From Myxococcales bacterium (lineage in GTDB: Bacteria > Myxococcota_A > Polyangia > Nannocystales > Nannocystaceae), in assembly GCA_020633315.1 (NCBI GenBank), contig JACKDV010000015.1:124001-188000 (forward strand): a stretch of 64,000 bases of DNA. The letters are read 5' to 3'. Both the position numbers and the translations under genes were made by a program. Positions 46,072 to 55,383 of the stretch are shown here, one piece after another; the stretch's first letter is position 1; each line of letters opens with the position of its first letter. Under the pieces are notes generated by a model. The model did not search any database, was not told where the DNA came from, and was given only the letters and a program-made list of their open reading frames with translations.

Positions 46072-47624
46072 GGCTCGGGTGGGGTGGCAGCGGCCGGGGC
46101 GACGCCCAGGCGATCGATGGGGAGGGGGTCGTGGGCGACGACCACGTTCTTGGTCTCCATGCAGAAGCGCAGGCCGTGCTCGCCCCCGTCGCGGCCGAGC
46201 CCGCTGCGCTTCATGCCGCCGAAGGGCGCGTCGTAGTGGCGCACGCTGTGGGCGTTGACCCAGACCGTGCCCGCCTCGAGGGCCCGCGCCACGCGGTGCG
46301 CCCGGCCGGTGTCGCGGGTCCACAGGTATGCGGCCAGGCCGTAGGGGCTGTCGTTGGCCTGGGCCACGGCGTCGGCCTCGTCGCGGAAGCCGAGCACGGT
46401 CAGGGCCGGCCCGAAGATCTCCTCCTGGGCGATGCGCATGGAGTTGTGGGCGCCGAAGAACAGCACCGGATCGACGTAGCAGGACTCGGGGCCGAAGCGC
46501 GCGGCCGTGCTGCCGCCGACGACCTCGGCCCCTTGCTCGCGGGCCAGCGCGACGTAGCGCCGGACCTTGTCGCGATGGGCAGGGTGGATCATCGGCCCGA
46601 TCTCCGTGGCGGGGTCGAGGGGGTCGCCGACCCGCAGGGCCTTCACCCGCTCCACGAGGCGGGGGCGGAGCCGCTCCGCGATGGATTGCTGCACGAGCAA
46701 GCGGCTGCTGGAGGTGCAGCGCTCCCCGTTGAGGCCGTAGATCATGAAGACGATCGCATCGAGGGCCCGCTCGAGCTCGGCGTCCTCGAACACGAGCACC
46801 GGGTTCTTGCCCCCGAGCTCGAGCTGGGTGCGCTTGAGGGTGGCGGCGGCCTGACCCTGGATCCGAGCCCCGGTCGCCGATCCCCCCACGAAGGCGATGG
46901 CTCGGATCGCCTCGTGCTCGGTCAGCCAGCGGCCGGCCCCCTCGCCCGTGCCGTGGACGACGTTGAGCACCCCCGGGGGCAGGCCGGCCTCGAGCGCGAG
47001 CTCGGCCAGCACGCTCGCGCTCAGCGGGGCGAGCTCGGCCGGCTTGTGCACCACGGTGCAGCCCGCCGCCAGCACGGCCGCGATCTTCCAGGTGGCGATC
47101 ATCAAGGGGGCGTTCCACGGCGTGATGATGCCGACCGGCCCGATCGGCTGGCGCATCGTGCAGTGGAGGTGACCGCGGGCGGGGAGGCACTCGCCGTGCT
47201 CGACCCGCGGCGCGAGCTCGGCGAAGTAGCGCAGGTTGGCCGCGCTGCCGTGCGCGACCGAGGCCATGAAGCGGATCGGCTGGCCGGTGTCGAGGGTCTC
47301 GAGCACGGCGAGCTCCTCGGCCCGCGCCTCGATGCGCTCGGCGATCGCATGGAGGATGCGCTTGCGCTCGGCGCCCGGGGTCCCGCTCCACTCGGCGAAG
47401 GCCTCGGCGGCCGCTCGCGCGGCCTGGTCGATCTCCTCGGGACCGCCCTCGGCCACCCGCGCCAGCCGGGTGCCGTCCGCGGGGCACCGGTCGTCGAAGG
47501 TCGCTCCGCCGCGGCTCGGCCCGAGGCGCCCGCCGATGCAGTGCTCGACGGTCCCGTGGGCCCAGCGGCGGCGGAGCTCGCTCGCCAGCGCGTGGTGGTG
47601 CTCGGTCGTTCCGGGCGCGCCCAT
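46068..47624 (-). CDS. aldehyde dehydrogenase (HpaE-like, NAD(P)-dependent)
   Basis: From the ATG at 47624 the enzyme has 518 residues, and another in-frame ATG lies at 47651. The family residues are in place: PWNAP (Asn about 171), the glycine motif GGSATGARI, catalytic-base Glu269 in ELGGKNPV and the nucleophile Cys303 in GERCTSSS. Overall it resembles 5-carboxymethyl-2-hydroxymuconate semialdehyde or betaine aldehyde dehydrogenases. It is the first gene of a two-gene operon with the methyltransferase. The substrate is not known. Confidence 0.92.
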   Translation of the reverse strand: MGAPGTTEHHHALASELRRRWAHGTVEHCIGGRLGPSRGGATFDDRCPADGTRLARVAEGGPEEIDQAARAAAEAFAEWSGTPGAERKRILHAIAERIEARAEELAVLETLDTGQPIRFMASVAHGSAANLRYFAELAPRVEHGECLPARGHLHCTMRQPIGPVGIITPWNAPLMIATWKIAAVLAAGCTVVHKPAELAPLSASVLAELALEAGLPPGVLNVVHGTGEGAGRWLTEHEAIRAIAFVGGSATGARIQGQAAATLKRTQLELGGKNPVLVFEDAELERALDAIVFMIYGLNGERCTSSSRLLVQQSIAERLRPRLVERVKALRVGDPLDPATEIGPMIHPAHRDKVRRYVALAREQGAEVVGGSTAARFGPESCYVDPVLFFGAHNSMRIAQEEIFGPALTVLGFRDEADAVAQANDSPYGLAAYLWTRDTGRAHRVARALEAGTVWVNAHSVRHYDAPFGGMKRSGLGRDGGEHGLRFCMETKNVVVAHDPLPIDRLGVAPAAATPPEP

Positions 47625-47651
47625 GATCCGCTCGCTCCGCCTCGGGGCCAT

Positions 47652-48014
47652 GACCTTCCGTGGTCGGTCGAGCCCGCCGGGCGGACGCGAGCTCGACCAC
47701 GCATCGACTCGATCGGGCGAACGCGATGGCCATCCATCCAAGCGCTCGCGGTGATCGACGCGCTGAATCTAGTCGGCGGCTCCGAGGGTGTCAAACGCGG
47801 GCGCCTCGGATCCGCGGTCGCGAGCAGGAGCGCGCAGGAGAACGTGCGAGCGCGAGCTCGTGCGCGCGCGATCATGCGACTACGAAGCGCTCGCTGATGG
47901 AGCGCGCGCACGCGAAGCGCTCACTCGTAGTCGCTCGTTCGTAGATCGCTCGCACGCGAAGCGCTCTCGCGCTCGCGAGCGCTTCCACCGTGCTCGCCTT
48001 TGCCCTCGGCCGTC
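47652..48014. other. repeat-rich intergenic region with interlocking hairpins
   Basis: This gap upstream of the aldehyde dehydrogenase operon holds a patch at about 47840-47990 built from short GC-rich words: GCACGCGAAGCGCTC occurs twice, further GAGCGC/GCGCTC words crowd between, and the near-inverted pair GCGACTACGA / TCGTAGTCGC (about 47876 and 47926) can form a large stem. No open frame there has coding character. It could be a terminator for the leftward AgmX-type gene or a structured RNA. Confidence 0.5.
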
Positions 48015-49766
48015 TCAGCCCGGGGCGAGCACGAAGGGGTAGGTCACCACCACGTTGCCGCCGCCCGCGGGCTTGGGGAACTTCCAGCGCTTGACCGCCT
48101 TGGCGACGCAGTTGGCCACCTTGCCGCCGTCGCCCAGGGTGTCGCTGTCGACCGTGGACACGGGAACCGAGCCCGAGGGGCCGATGGTGAAGAGGATCGA
48201 GAGCTTGCCCTCGAGCGCGGGGTCGTGGATCAGGCCCAGGTTGTAGCAGTAGCGGACCTCGTTGATGTGGGCCCGCACGATGCGGCGGATGATGTCCTTG
48301 TCGAGCGCGCCCTTGACCGTGGCGGTGGCCTGCCGCACCGAGGGCACCTTCTTGCCGCGGCCCCCGAAGCCGGGGCTGGTGCCCACGCCGTAGCCGCTGC
48401 CCGTCCCGCCGCCGCCCCCCCGGCCGATGAGGCCGGTGCTGCCCAGCGCGCCGATGCCCCCGCCCCCGCCGAAGGCCGCCACGGCGCTGCCCTCCACCTC
48501 GCGCACGTCGGCGGGCGCGAAGCACAGGGTGACCGAGGGCGAGTCCTTGCCGGAGAGCGCCACGTCGAAGCAGGAGTGGCCGTCCTGATCGCGGGGCGCC
48601 ACGGCGAAGCGATGGTCGGCGGTCACCTGGCCCGCCGCGCCGCCGTCGGGCCACAGGACGGCGGCGCCCGTCTTCACCTCGTACTCGGGCTCGGGCGTGC
48701 CGCGACCGGTGCCCACCAAGCCCAGGCCGCCCACGCCGTAGGCCTCGCCCACCTCGGTGCCGGTCAGGCCGCCCCACACGTCCTCGTCGTCGCCCGCGAC
48801 CGCAAAGGCGCCGCCGTAGGGCGACGCGAGGAAGGTGCCCTCCTCGGCCGCGAGCGCCCCGATGATCCCGGCCTCGGCCCCGAGCCCGGCGGGGCCCTTG
48901 ATCGCATACAGGCCGCCCGCGGGCGCGTCCATGCGCTCGTCGTCCACCAGCGCCACCACCTCCGCACAGGCGTTGCGCACGGTGACCAGCGACTGGCCGG
49001 TGCCCTCCTTGGCCACCCGCCCGAAGTGGCCCAGGCTCGCGCCCCGCCGCACGAAGCCCTCCTCGTCGAGGGTCTTGCCGTCGACGGTGAGCGCATGGCC
49101 CTCGAGCGAGGGGATCGAGCCCTCGGCGGTGATGGGCAGCGCGGGCCCGGGATCGAAGGTGCGGGCCAGGTCCTCGGCGGGGATGCGGGCGGGGATCCTG
49201 GCCCCGCGCACGACCAGCTCGGTGGCGCGCTCGCCCTCGGGCACGGGCACGCCCTTCATCACCTGGATGCGCGTGCCGTCTTCGTGCTCCTGCACCAGGT
49301 CGTGGGCGAGCACGGGCAGCAGGTCGTCCTCGGCCATGAACAGGCGCAGGCGGAAGTCGTCCAGGCCGTGGAGCGTGCCGGCGCAGTGATGCTCGGCGGG
49401 CTGGGCCGCCAGCGTCTCGATCACCAGGCGACCGTCCTGGGCCCCCACCACGTTGACGGTGACCCCGGCCTCGGCCAGCGACCCCTCGGCCAGCGGCGGC
49501 AGCTCGAAGCCCACCTGCCCGGTGCTCGAGCTGAACAGCAGCGCGCCCACCTTGGCCACGGCGTGACCGGTGGGCGGAGGCGGCGGCTCCTCGGGCTTGG
49601 CGCTGGGTGCCTCGCCCGCGGGTCCTGCCTTGGCGGGCTCGGAGCCCTCGACCACGGCCGGTGAAGCCTCGGCGTTGCCCTCGCTGGATTCGGGGCCGTC
49701 GTTGCAGGCACTGGCCAGCAGCAGCATACCGGCGAGCACAATCGGGCTTCGAAGGGGGGCCGTCAT
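48015..49766 (-). CDS. lipoprotein with AgmX/PglI C-terminal (TonB-like) domain
   Basis: A 583-residue lipoprotein (LLLASAC). A Pro/Ala/Glu linker with PPPPP is followed by a large unclassified middle, a Gly-rich segment (GGGGGIGALGSTGLIGRGGGGG) and a final about 110-residue AgmX/PglI-type domain: IRRIVRAHINEVRYCYNLGL and the VANCVAKAVKRWKFPKP ending are the hallmark. In myxobacteria this domain occurs in gliding-motility and outer-membrane-linked proteins, related in shape to the TonB C-terminus. It probably contacts outer-membrane or motility partners in the periplasm. The gene lies inside the inverted block. Confidence 0.87.
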   Translation of the reverse strand: MTAPLRSPIVLAGMLLLASACNDGPESSEGNAEASPAVVEGSEPAKAGPAGEAPSAKPEEPPPPPTGHAVAKVGALLFSSSTGQVGFELPPLAEGSLAEAGVTVNVVGAQDGRLVIETLAAQPAEHHCAGTLHGLDDFRLRLFMAEDDLLPVLAHDLVQEHEDGTRIQVMKGVPVPEGERATELVVRGARIPARIPAEDLARTFDPGPALPITAEGSIPSLEGHALTVDGKTLDEEGFVRRGASLGHFGRVAKEGTGQSLVTVRNACAEVVALVDDERMDAPAGGLYAIKGPAGLGAEAGIIGALAAEEGTFLASPYGGAFAVAGDDEDVWGGLTGTEVGEAYGVGGLGLVGTGRGTPEPEYEVKTGAAVLWPDGGAAGQVTADHRFAVAPRDQDGHSCFDVALSGKDSPSVTLCFAPADVREVEGSAVAAFGGGGGIGALGSTGLIGRGGGGGTGSGYGVGTSPGFGGRGKKVPSVRQATATVKGALDKDIIRRIVRAHINEVRYCYNLGLIHDPALEGKLSILFTIGPSGSVPVSTVDSDTLGDGGKVANCVAKAVKRWKFPKPAGGGNVVVTYPFVLAPG

Positions 49767-49958
49767 CTCGAAGAAGGTACACCGACCTGGTCCCCCGTGC
49801 CTCGGCTGGTGGGCCGACGACGACGATGGCTCCAGGGGCGGTCACGGCAACGGTCCTGACCGATGTCTTCGACGACTAGGCGCGTCGACGGCACGGCCCT
49901 CCCGACCGCTTCGCCATTGCCCCTTGCATGGGCACCGCGTCGGTCCCAGGTGCCGCCG

Positions 49959-50774
49959 TCACTCGGCACAGCCACACGGATTGGACAGCAGCAGGCGCAC
50001 GGTGGAGTAGTCCGCACGCAAGAGCGCGTCGGCGAGGCCGTCGCCGTTGAGGTCGCCCGTGGTGGGGAACACGGAGAGGAAGTCCATGGGGAAGGTGGGG
50101 CCGGCCGAGAAGTTGCCGTCGCCGTCGCCCACCTCGACCACCAGCGCCCCGCCCTGCCAGTCGTAGGCCGCCACGTCGAGGTGACCATCACCGTTGAGGT
50201 CGTCGAGCATCGGCCGGCCGTGGGGCGAGGGCAGCACCTGCTGCGGGCTGGCGAAGCTGCCGTCGCCCTGGCCGAAGGCCACCACCACCGTGTCGCTGCC
50301 GAACAGCTCCACCACCACGTCGGGTAGGCCGTCCTCGTCCACGTCGCCGAGCTGCAGGCCCTGGGTCTCGCCCGCGCCCAGGTCGGAGCTGACCACCGAC
50401 GAGAAGCCGCCCGTGCCGTCGCCCAGCACCGCGCTCACCAGCGAGTCGTCGAGCTGCGCCCACACCACGTCGGCGTGGCCGTCGGCGTCGAGGTCGGTGA
50501 CCGCCAGCGGGTTGCGCAGCACCACCAAGGGGGCCACGACCGCGCCCGGCAGCAGGTTGCCCGCGCCGTCCGAGTGCAGCACGCGGATGTCCTGCTGGCC
50601 GTTGACCAGCAGGTCGGGCCAGCCGTCCTCGTCGAAGTCGGCGACCTCGATCGTGGCCGCCTCGGCGTAGCCGCTCTGGGAGCCCGAGCCCGTGCTCAGG
50701 CCGCCGGCGCCGTCGCCCAGGCGAGCCACGGTGGTGATCTCGTCGCCCACCACCAGCACGCCGGGGACGGCGGC
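49959..50774 (-). pseudogene. VCBS/FG-GAP-repeat lipoprotein, 3' part
   Basis: Read leftward from 50774 this open segment begins AAVPGVLVVGDEITTVARLG and carries five more calcium-loop repeats (DFDEDGWPD, DLDADGHAD, DVDEDGLPD, DLNGDGHLD, DLNGDGLAD), ending NPCGCAE at the stop 49959. It has no start or signal of its own and is the in-frame continuation (272 codons) of the N-terminal part at 26635-28125. The open frame upstream of 50774 is the antisense of the epimerase fragment. Confidence 0.9.
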
Positions 50775-50782
50775 CTCGTCCA
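50775..50782. repeat. inversion breakpoint 2: 8-bp sequence CTCGTCCA
   Basis: Reverse complement of TGGACGAG at 28118-28125. It separates the VCBS 3' part (left, minus strand) from the epimerase 3' part (right, plus strand). Confidence 0.85.
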
Positions 50783-51308
50783 CGAGGACTTCATGGACCT
50801 CGAGCCCCTCGCCGACGAGCTGGCCGATCTGGACGCGTGCCTGTGGTGCCTGGGCACCTCCTCGGCCGGCCACGACGAGGCCAGCTACACGCGGATCACC
50901 TACGAGCTCACCATGGCCGCCGCGGAGGTGCTGCGGCGCCGCAGCCCGGGCCTGTGCTTCTGCTTCGTGTCGGGGGCGGGCACCGACACCAACGGCCGCG
51001 CCATGTGGGCCCGGGTGAAGGGCAGGACCGAGGACGCCCTCGAGGCCATGGGCCTCGGACGCGTGGTGCTGCTGCGCCCCGGCTTCATCCGCCCGCTCCC
51101 CGGCGTGTGGCCGCGCGACACCCTGTACCGGGTGATGCATCCCCTGGCGATGGGACTGTATCCGCTGCTGCGATTGCTGGGCGGCGCCACCTCGTCGGTG
51201 GAGATCGGCAAGGCGATGCTCGCCGCGGCGCGGGGGATGGGGGACCAGGAGCGGCTGGGGTCCAAGGAGATCAACGCGCTGGCCCGGCGCTACGACGCGC
51301 GCGAGTAG
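50783..51308 (+). pseudogene. NAD(P)-binding epimerase-like protein, 3' fragment
   Basis: An open segment that starts EDFMDLEPLADELADLDACL and continues through CLGTSSAG, the YTRITYEL block, FVSGAGTDTNG and RPGFIRPL to a stop at 51308. It lacks a start and the dinucleotide motif. It is the continuation of the 5' fragment at 28263-28118; the two together make 224 codons with no frame change. The family (short NAD(P)-binding epimerase-like proteins) is widespread, but its substrate is mostly unknown. Confidence 0.9.
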
Positions 51309-51486
51309 GCCATCGAGCCCGCGACGAGAGTCGTCGCGCGAGCGCGATCGGTGGAGGTCTCCTTGGAGCTCCACCCGCCGCATGACGGACGTGCACGAGG
51401 GCATGACATCGAGGACGTGATCGACCCGTTGGTGCCAATGGCAACATCCTCGATGTCCGGTCGACCTGCGCTACAGTCAGCTCGGC

Positions 51487-53133
51487 ATGGACGCTGGGTT
51501 GGTCGCCGGTTGGCTCCTCGCGGTCGTTGGCCTGGGAAGTGCCGCGATCTTGATGCTCCTCTACGCGCGGGAGCGCCGGCAGCACGCCGAGACCCGAGAG
51601 GAGCGTGACGGGCTCCTGCCGTATCGCATCATTCCCGATGCACAGGCGGAGGCGGCCCGCATTCAGGCCCAGGCCAATGACGATGCCACGCGCCTTCGGA
51701 CGCAGGCCGATGCTGAAGCTCAGCAGCTTCGAGCAGCGGCGGGAGCGGAGCTCGAGCAGGCTCGCGCAAGCAGCACGGCGCTCGTTGCCCAAGGCCAGAC
51801 CCAGGCCGCTCAGCTCGTCGACGCCGCTCGGCGACAGGCACAGCAGATCACCTCCGCCGCGGAGCAACGTGCTCAGGAAGACCGAGCACGGAGCAACGCC
51901 ATCGCGCTGGAAGGCCGACGCCTGGAGCAGGAGAGCATCACGGCCGCCGCACGGCTCATCGAGGAGGCCGAGAGGAAGGCCCAGGAGATCGCTGGGGACG
52001 CTCTGCGCGCCCGCGATCAGGCCGAGGTCTACAAGCAAGCGGCACGGGCCATCAAGAACACCGTGCACGGCTACGGCGACGAGTATCTCGTTCCGGCGCA
52101 GAGCGTCCTGGACGAGCTGGCCGAAGCCTTCGACCACAAAGAAGCCGGTCAGAAGCTCCAGGAGGCTCGTGGGATCTCGGCCGCGATGGTCGAGGAGGGG
52201 CGCGCGGCGGCATGCGACTACAAGGAAGACAGGCGCCGAATCAACGCGATTCGATTCGTCGTCGACGCCTTCAATGGCAAGGTGGACTCCATCCTCTCCA
52301 AGGTGAAGCACGACAACTTCGGCACTCTCGCCCAGAAGATCCGTGACGCATTCGCCCTGGTGAACATGGGTGGGCAAGCGTTCAAGAACGCGAGGATCAC
52401 CGAGGAGTACCTCGAGTCGAGGTTGGCCGAGCTCACGTGGGCGGTGCGAGCAATGGAGCTCCAGCGGCTCGAGCGCGAGGAGCAGAAGAGGATCAAGGAA
52501 CAGCTACGAGAAGAGGAACGAGCCCGCAAGGAGTACGAGAAGGCGATCCGCGACGCCGAGAAGGAAGAGCGGATGCTCCAGAAGGCAATGGAGAGCGCCC
52601 GCAAGCACTTGGCGGCCGCATCGGAAGCAGAGCGCCAAGAGTACGAGCAGCAGCTGTCGGAGCTCCAGAAGAAGCTCGAGGAAGCCGAGGCCAAGAACCA
52701 GCGAGCTCTCTCCATGGCCCAGCAGACACGCCGGGGCCATGTCTACATCATTTCGAATGTCGGCTCCTTCGGCGAGGATGTGTACAAGATCGGTCTGACC
52801 CGCCGGCTCGAGCCGACGGATCGCGTGAAGGAGTTGGGAGACGCCAGCGTCCCCTTCTCCTTCGACATCCATGCCATGATCTGGGCGGAGGATGCCCCTG
52901 CGCTGGAGACCGAGCTGCACCGAGTCTTCCAAGAAGCCCAGGTCAACAAGGTCAACCCTCGCAAGGAGTTCTTCCGGCTCCGGCTCAAGGACATCCGAGA
53001 AGCCGTCGAGGCACGAGGATTCGACATCCACTGGACCATGGTCGCCGAGGCGCGTGAATATCGAGAATCCGAAGCCCTGCGGAAGAAGCGGGCGAGCGAG
53101 AGCATCACCCTTGCGATGACATCGACGGCATGA
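51487..53133 (+). CDS. membrane-anchored DUF4041 protein with C-terminal GIY-YIG (T5orf172) domain
   Basis: A 548-residue protein. One N-terminal helix (GWLLAVVGLGSAAILMLLY) anchors it, then about 130 residues of Ala/Gln/Glu/Arg-rich coiled coil, a DUF4041 domain (about residues 190-330, with AIKNTVHGYGDEYLVP and RRINAIRFVVDAFNGK), more coiled coil, and a T5orf172/Mug113-type GIY-YIG domain (about 417-510: GHVYIISNVGSFGEDVYKIG, then TELHRVF and NPRKEFFRL). GIY-YIG is a nuclease fold and this combination recurs in defence or mobile regions. The role is unknown; GC is lower than upstream. Confidence 0.88.
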   Translation: MDAGLVAGWLLAVVGLGSAAILMLLYARERRQHAETREERDGLLPYRIIPDAQAEAARIQAQANDDATRLRTQADAEAQQLRAAAGAELEQARASSTALVAQGQTQAAQLVDAARRQAQQITSAAEQRAQEDRARSNAIALEGRRLEQESITAAARLIEEAERKAQEIAGDALRARDQAEVYKQAARAIKNTVHGYGDEYLVPAQSVLDELAEAFDHKEAGQKLQEARGISAAMVEEGRAAACDYKEDRRRINAIRFVVDAFNGKVDSILSKVKHDNFGTLAQKIRDAFALVNMGGQAFKNARITEEYLESRLAELTWAVRAMELQRLEREEQKRIKEQLREEERARKEYEKAIRDAEKEERMLQKAMESARKHLAAASEAERQEYEQQLSELQKKLEEAEAKNQRALSMAQQTRRGHVYIISNVGSFGEDVYKIGLTRRLEPTDRVKELGDASVPFSFDIHAMIWAEDAPALETELHRVFQEAQVNKVNPRKEFFRLRLKDIREAVEARGFDIHWTMVAEAREYRESEALRKKRASESITLAMTSTA

Positions 53134-53156
53134 TCGTCGCGGGCCGAGCTCAGGAC

Positions 53157-54029
53157 CTATCCGCGCTCCGCCCTGGGCTCGATGCGATAGCGCAGCTCGA
53201 GGAAGGGCAGCCCGAACACCGCGAAGCGATGGCGCGCGACGATCACCTCGTCTTGGACCCGCAGGCTCAGCTGCTCCTTCATGGTCCGCACGTAGCGAGC
53301 CCACACCTGCCCGTGCTCCGCGGTCACGGTGAAGTAGAAGCCGGGATCGCCGAAGCGCGAGCCGTCGCTGACGAGCGACAGTCCCCCCTCGGGGTCCACC
53401 CGCGGCCGCAGGATGACGATGGCGTTGCCGTTGGGCAGCGGGAAGACGACCTGGATGCAGGGTCCTGGGTGGCCGGGGATGGTGGTGGTGCCGTACCGAC
53501 CCACGAACACGGGGAGCCCGGTCCGCACCGAGGTCCGCACCCAGGCGGTGTGGAGTCCTCGTCCCTGCGCGTCGCCCAGTCGCACGATGCGGCTCTCCAT
53601 CCCGCCCCGTAGCTCACGATCGGACAGGGGCAGGTTGAGCTGCGCGAGCCGACGCGCAAAGAGCCGAGCGATCAGCCACCCGACCGCGCGGAACGGACCC
53701 GACCAGCGACTGCGGATCCGCAGGTCGAAAGCCGCGGTGTGGGCATAGAAGTCGTGGATCCTCGGATCCACCGCCGCCGGATCGAAACCGGATGACGCGA
53801 GCGCCTGCATGCCGTCGATGAGACCGTCCTCGGGGTGTGAGGGCAGCACCCTCAGGTCGTGCGCGCGACCCCATCGCTCGAAGAAGTCGGCCTCGATCCC
53901 TCGCGTCGATCCGGCGGGCCCGCGGAGCCACGGCGCATCCGCCAGCGCGATCCTCCGCCCGGTGAGCTGGACCCACCGCTGGGTCACCCAGTCGACCAAG
54001 TGCCCGCGTCGCTCGCCGAGCCAGACCAC
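53157..54029 (-). CDS. hypothetical protein, lipase/surface-type orphan
   Basis: A 290-residue protein without signal peptide. It contains DFFERWGRAHDL, many Arg/Trp residues and a beta-rich C-terminal half (GDPGFYFTVTAEHGQVWARYV). No catalytic motif can be named. It converges with the DUF4041 gene (23 bases between stops) and diverges from the next gene by 85 bases, so it stands alone. Confidence 0.7.
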   Translation of the reverse strand: MVWLGERRGHLVDWVTQRWVQLTGRRIALADAPWLRGPAGSTRGIEADFFERWGRAHDLRVLPSHPEDGLIDGMQALASSGFDPAAVDPRIHDFYAHTAAFDLRIRSRWSGPFRAVGWLIARLFARRLAQLNLPLSDRELRGGMESRIVRLGDAQGRGLHTAWVRTSVRTGLPVFVGRYGTTTIPGHPGPCIQVVFPLPNGNAIVILRPRVDPEGGLSLVSDGSRFGDPGFYFTVTAEHGQVWARYVRTMKEQLSLRVQDEVIVARHRFAVFGLPFLELRYRIEPRAERG

Positions 54030-54114
54030 CCGGCCACCTTAGCCGGCCCCGCCGTGCTCGTCTCCACCCGGCTCGAGGCGCTCCCACGGCGCCGGCATCC
54101 CTTGGTCGGGAGCC

Positions 54115-54915
54115 ATGGGGTACGGTGGAGCCGTGACGGTCCACACCTTCCACTTGGCGAAGCCGGGGCTGGCCAGGGTGGCGATGACGCTCCTGCGACC
54201 GCCGAGCGCCGCCACCGTCGCGGGGCTGCGCCACGCCGAGTGCATGGTGCCGATGCGCCTCGGCGCCTCGATCGTCTCGCCGGGGAGGTGGCAGCTCCGT
54301 CGCCTGGCGATGTTCGCCGCATGGGAGGACGAGGCTGCGATCGACGACTTCCTGGGCGGCACGTCCCTCGGCCGTGCCCTGGCCGCGGGCTGGCACGTGC
54401 GCTTGAGGTTCCTGCGACGCTGGGGACGCGTGGCCGCATTCGACGGCCTGCCAGCGACCGCCGGCGACACCGATCCCGAGGCGCCGGTCGTCGCGGTCAC
54501 CCTCGCGCGCCTGAGGCTGCTGCAGGTCCCGCGATTCATCCGCTGGGGGAAGCCGGTCGAGCGTCTCGTGCGAGATCACCCGGGAGCCACGCTGGCGCTG
54601 GCCGCCGCCCGGCCGTGGCGAACGATCTCGACCTTCACGGTGTGGCACTCCGCGCGCGAGATGGACGAGATGGTCCATGGACGCAGCGCGATCCCTGCCC
54701 CCGAGCGCCACGCCGCAGCGATGGTCGAGCGACGGCGCAAGGACTTCCACCGCGAGTTCACCACCCTGCGCTTCACCTGCATCGGCGAGCACGGGCGGTG
54801 GGAAGGGCGAGAGTCGATCGTTCCGATGCGCGGTGTTGCACGGGACACGGATCGCGGGCCCGAAGCGGTGGAAGACGTGGAATCATCGACACACTCGATG
54901 TCTGGTGGGCGATGA
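54115..54915 (+). CDS. spheroidene monooxygenase-like (CrtA-type) protein
   Basis: A 266-residue protein. The segment TFHLAKPGLARVAMTLLR, the RLGASIVSPGRWQLRRLAMFAAWEDEAAIDDF block and the TISTFTVWHSAREMDEMVHG block fit the CrtA family of small ferredoxin-fold (ABM-like) monooxygenases known for carotenoid ketolation. No other carotenoid gene is visible in the window, so the substrate may differ. I kept the ATG at 54115; a GTG with a better-placed GGTGGAG is at 54133. Confidence 0.72.
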   Translation: MGYGGAVTVHTFHLAKPGLARVAMTLLRPPSAATVAGLRHAECMVPMRLGASIVSPGRWQLRRLAMFAAWEDEAAIDDFLGGTSLGRALAAGWHVRLRFLRRWGRVAAFDGLPATAGDTDPEAPVVAVTLARLRLLQVPRFIRWGKPVERLVRDHPGATLALAAARPWRTISTFTVWHSAREMDEMVHGRSAIPAPERHAAAMVERRRKDFHREFTTLRFTCIGEHGRWEGRESIVPMRGVARDTDRGPEAVEDVESSTHSMSGGR

Positions 54916-55346
54916 CGTGAGTCGATGATCCGATCATGCGGGGCTCGATCTCTACATGATGGAATCACCCATAGTCGCCACACTTGGACTGGGTGTGGGG
55001 GATCGACTGCGCATGCTCGAGGAAGCGTTCCTGCCCGTTGCGAGCGGCCAGCGCCCGGACTCGGCTGCGAGCGAGCCTCGTCCCGGAGCGGCCACCGCGC
55101 CCGAGCCGTCTTGCGAAATGCTGCACCCGTGTTTCCCCCGGACCTTGGGTCTCGCGGACCGCGCCATGGTGGGCCCGGCCGCCACGAAACACCGTCCAGC
55201 GACCAGATGGAGGCGAGGGGCTCGCTCGAGCCACGGCGGTGCACAGTGTCCGATTCGGAGTAGGATCGTGCCTCGACCGGCGAGTCGAGCCCCCGTCGCG
55301 GCATCGAGCCACCCCCGAATGGGTGGTTGTCAAAAGGAAGCCGGAC
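54916..55346. other. intergenic region before the toxin-antitoxin pair
   Basis: About 430 bases between the CrtA-like gene and the antitoxin promoter. Several open frames cross it but none has consistent codon preference or a recognisable motif. No repeat or RNA is evident. Confidence 0.4.
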
Positions 55347-55383
55347 GGTTGACATTTTGTTGTCACCCTCTATCCTGGGGAGC
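55347..55383 (+). promoter_or_regulatory. promoter/operator of the RES toxin-antitoxin operon
   Basis: A good housekeeping-type promoter is visible: TTGACA (55349-55354), 16-bp spacer, TATCCT (55371-55376). The predicted start of transcription falls on or next to the antitoxin ATG (55384), suggesting a leaderless mRNA. An inverted repeat GGTTGACA-N6-TGTCACC (55347-55367) covers the -35 box and is a plausible site for autorepression by the Xre-type antitoxin. Confidence 0.65.

Noticed and set aside
47840..47990. A CRISPR array
   Set aside because: The repeats are short, irregularly spaced and in both orientations, with no unique spacers and no cas genes anywhere in the window.
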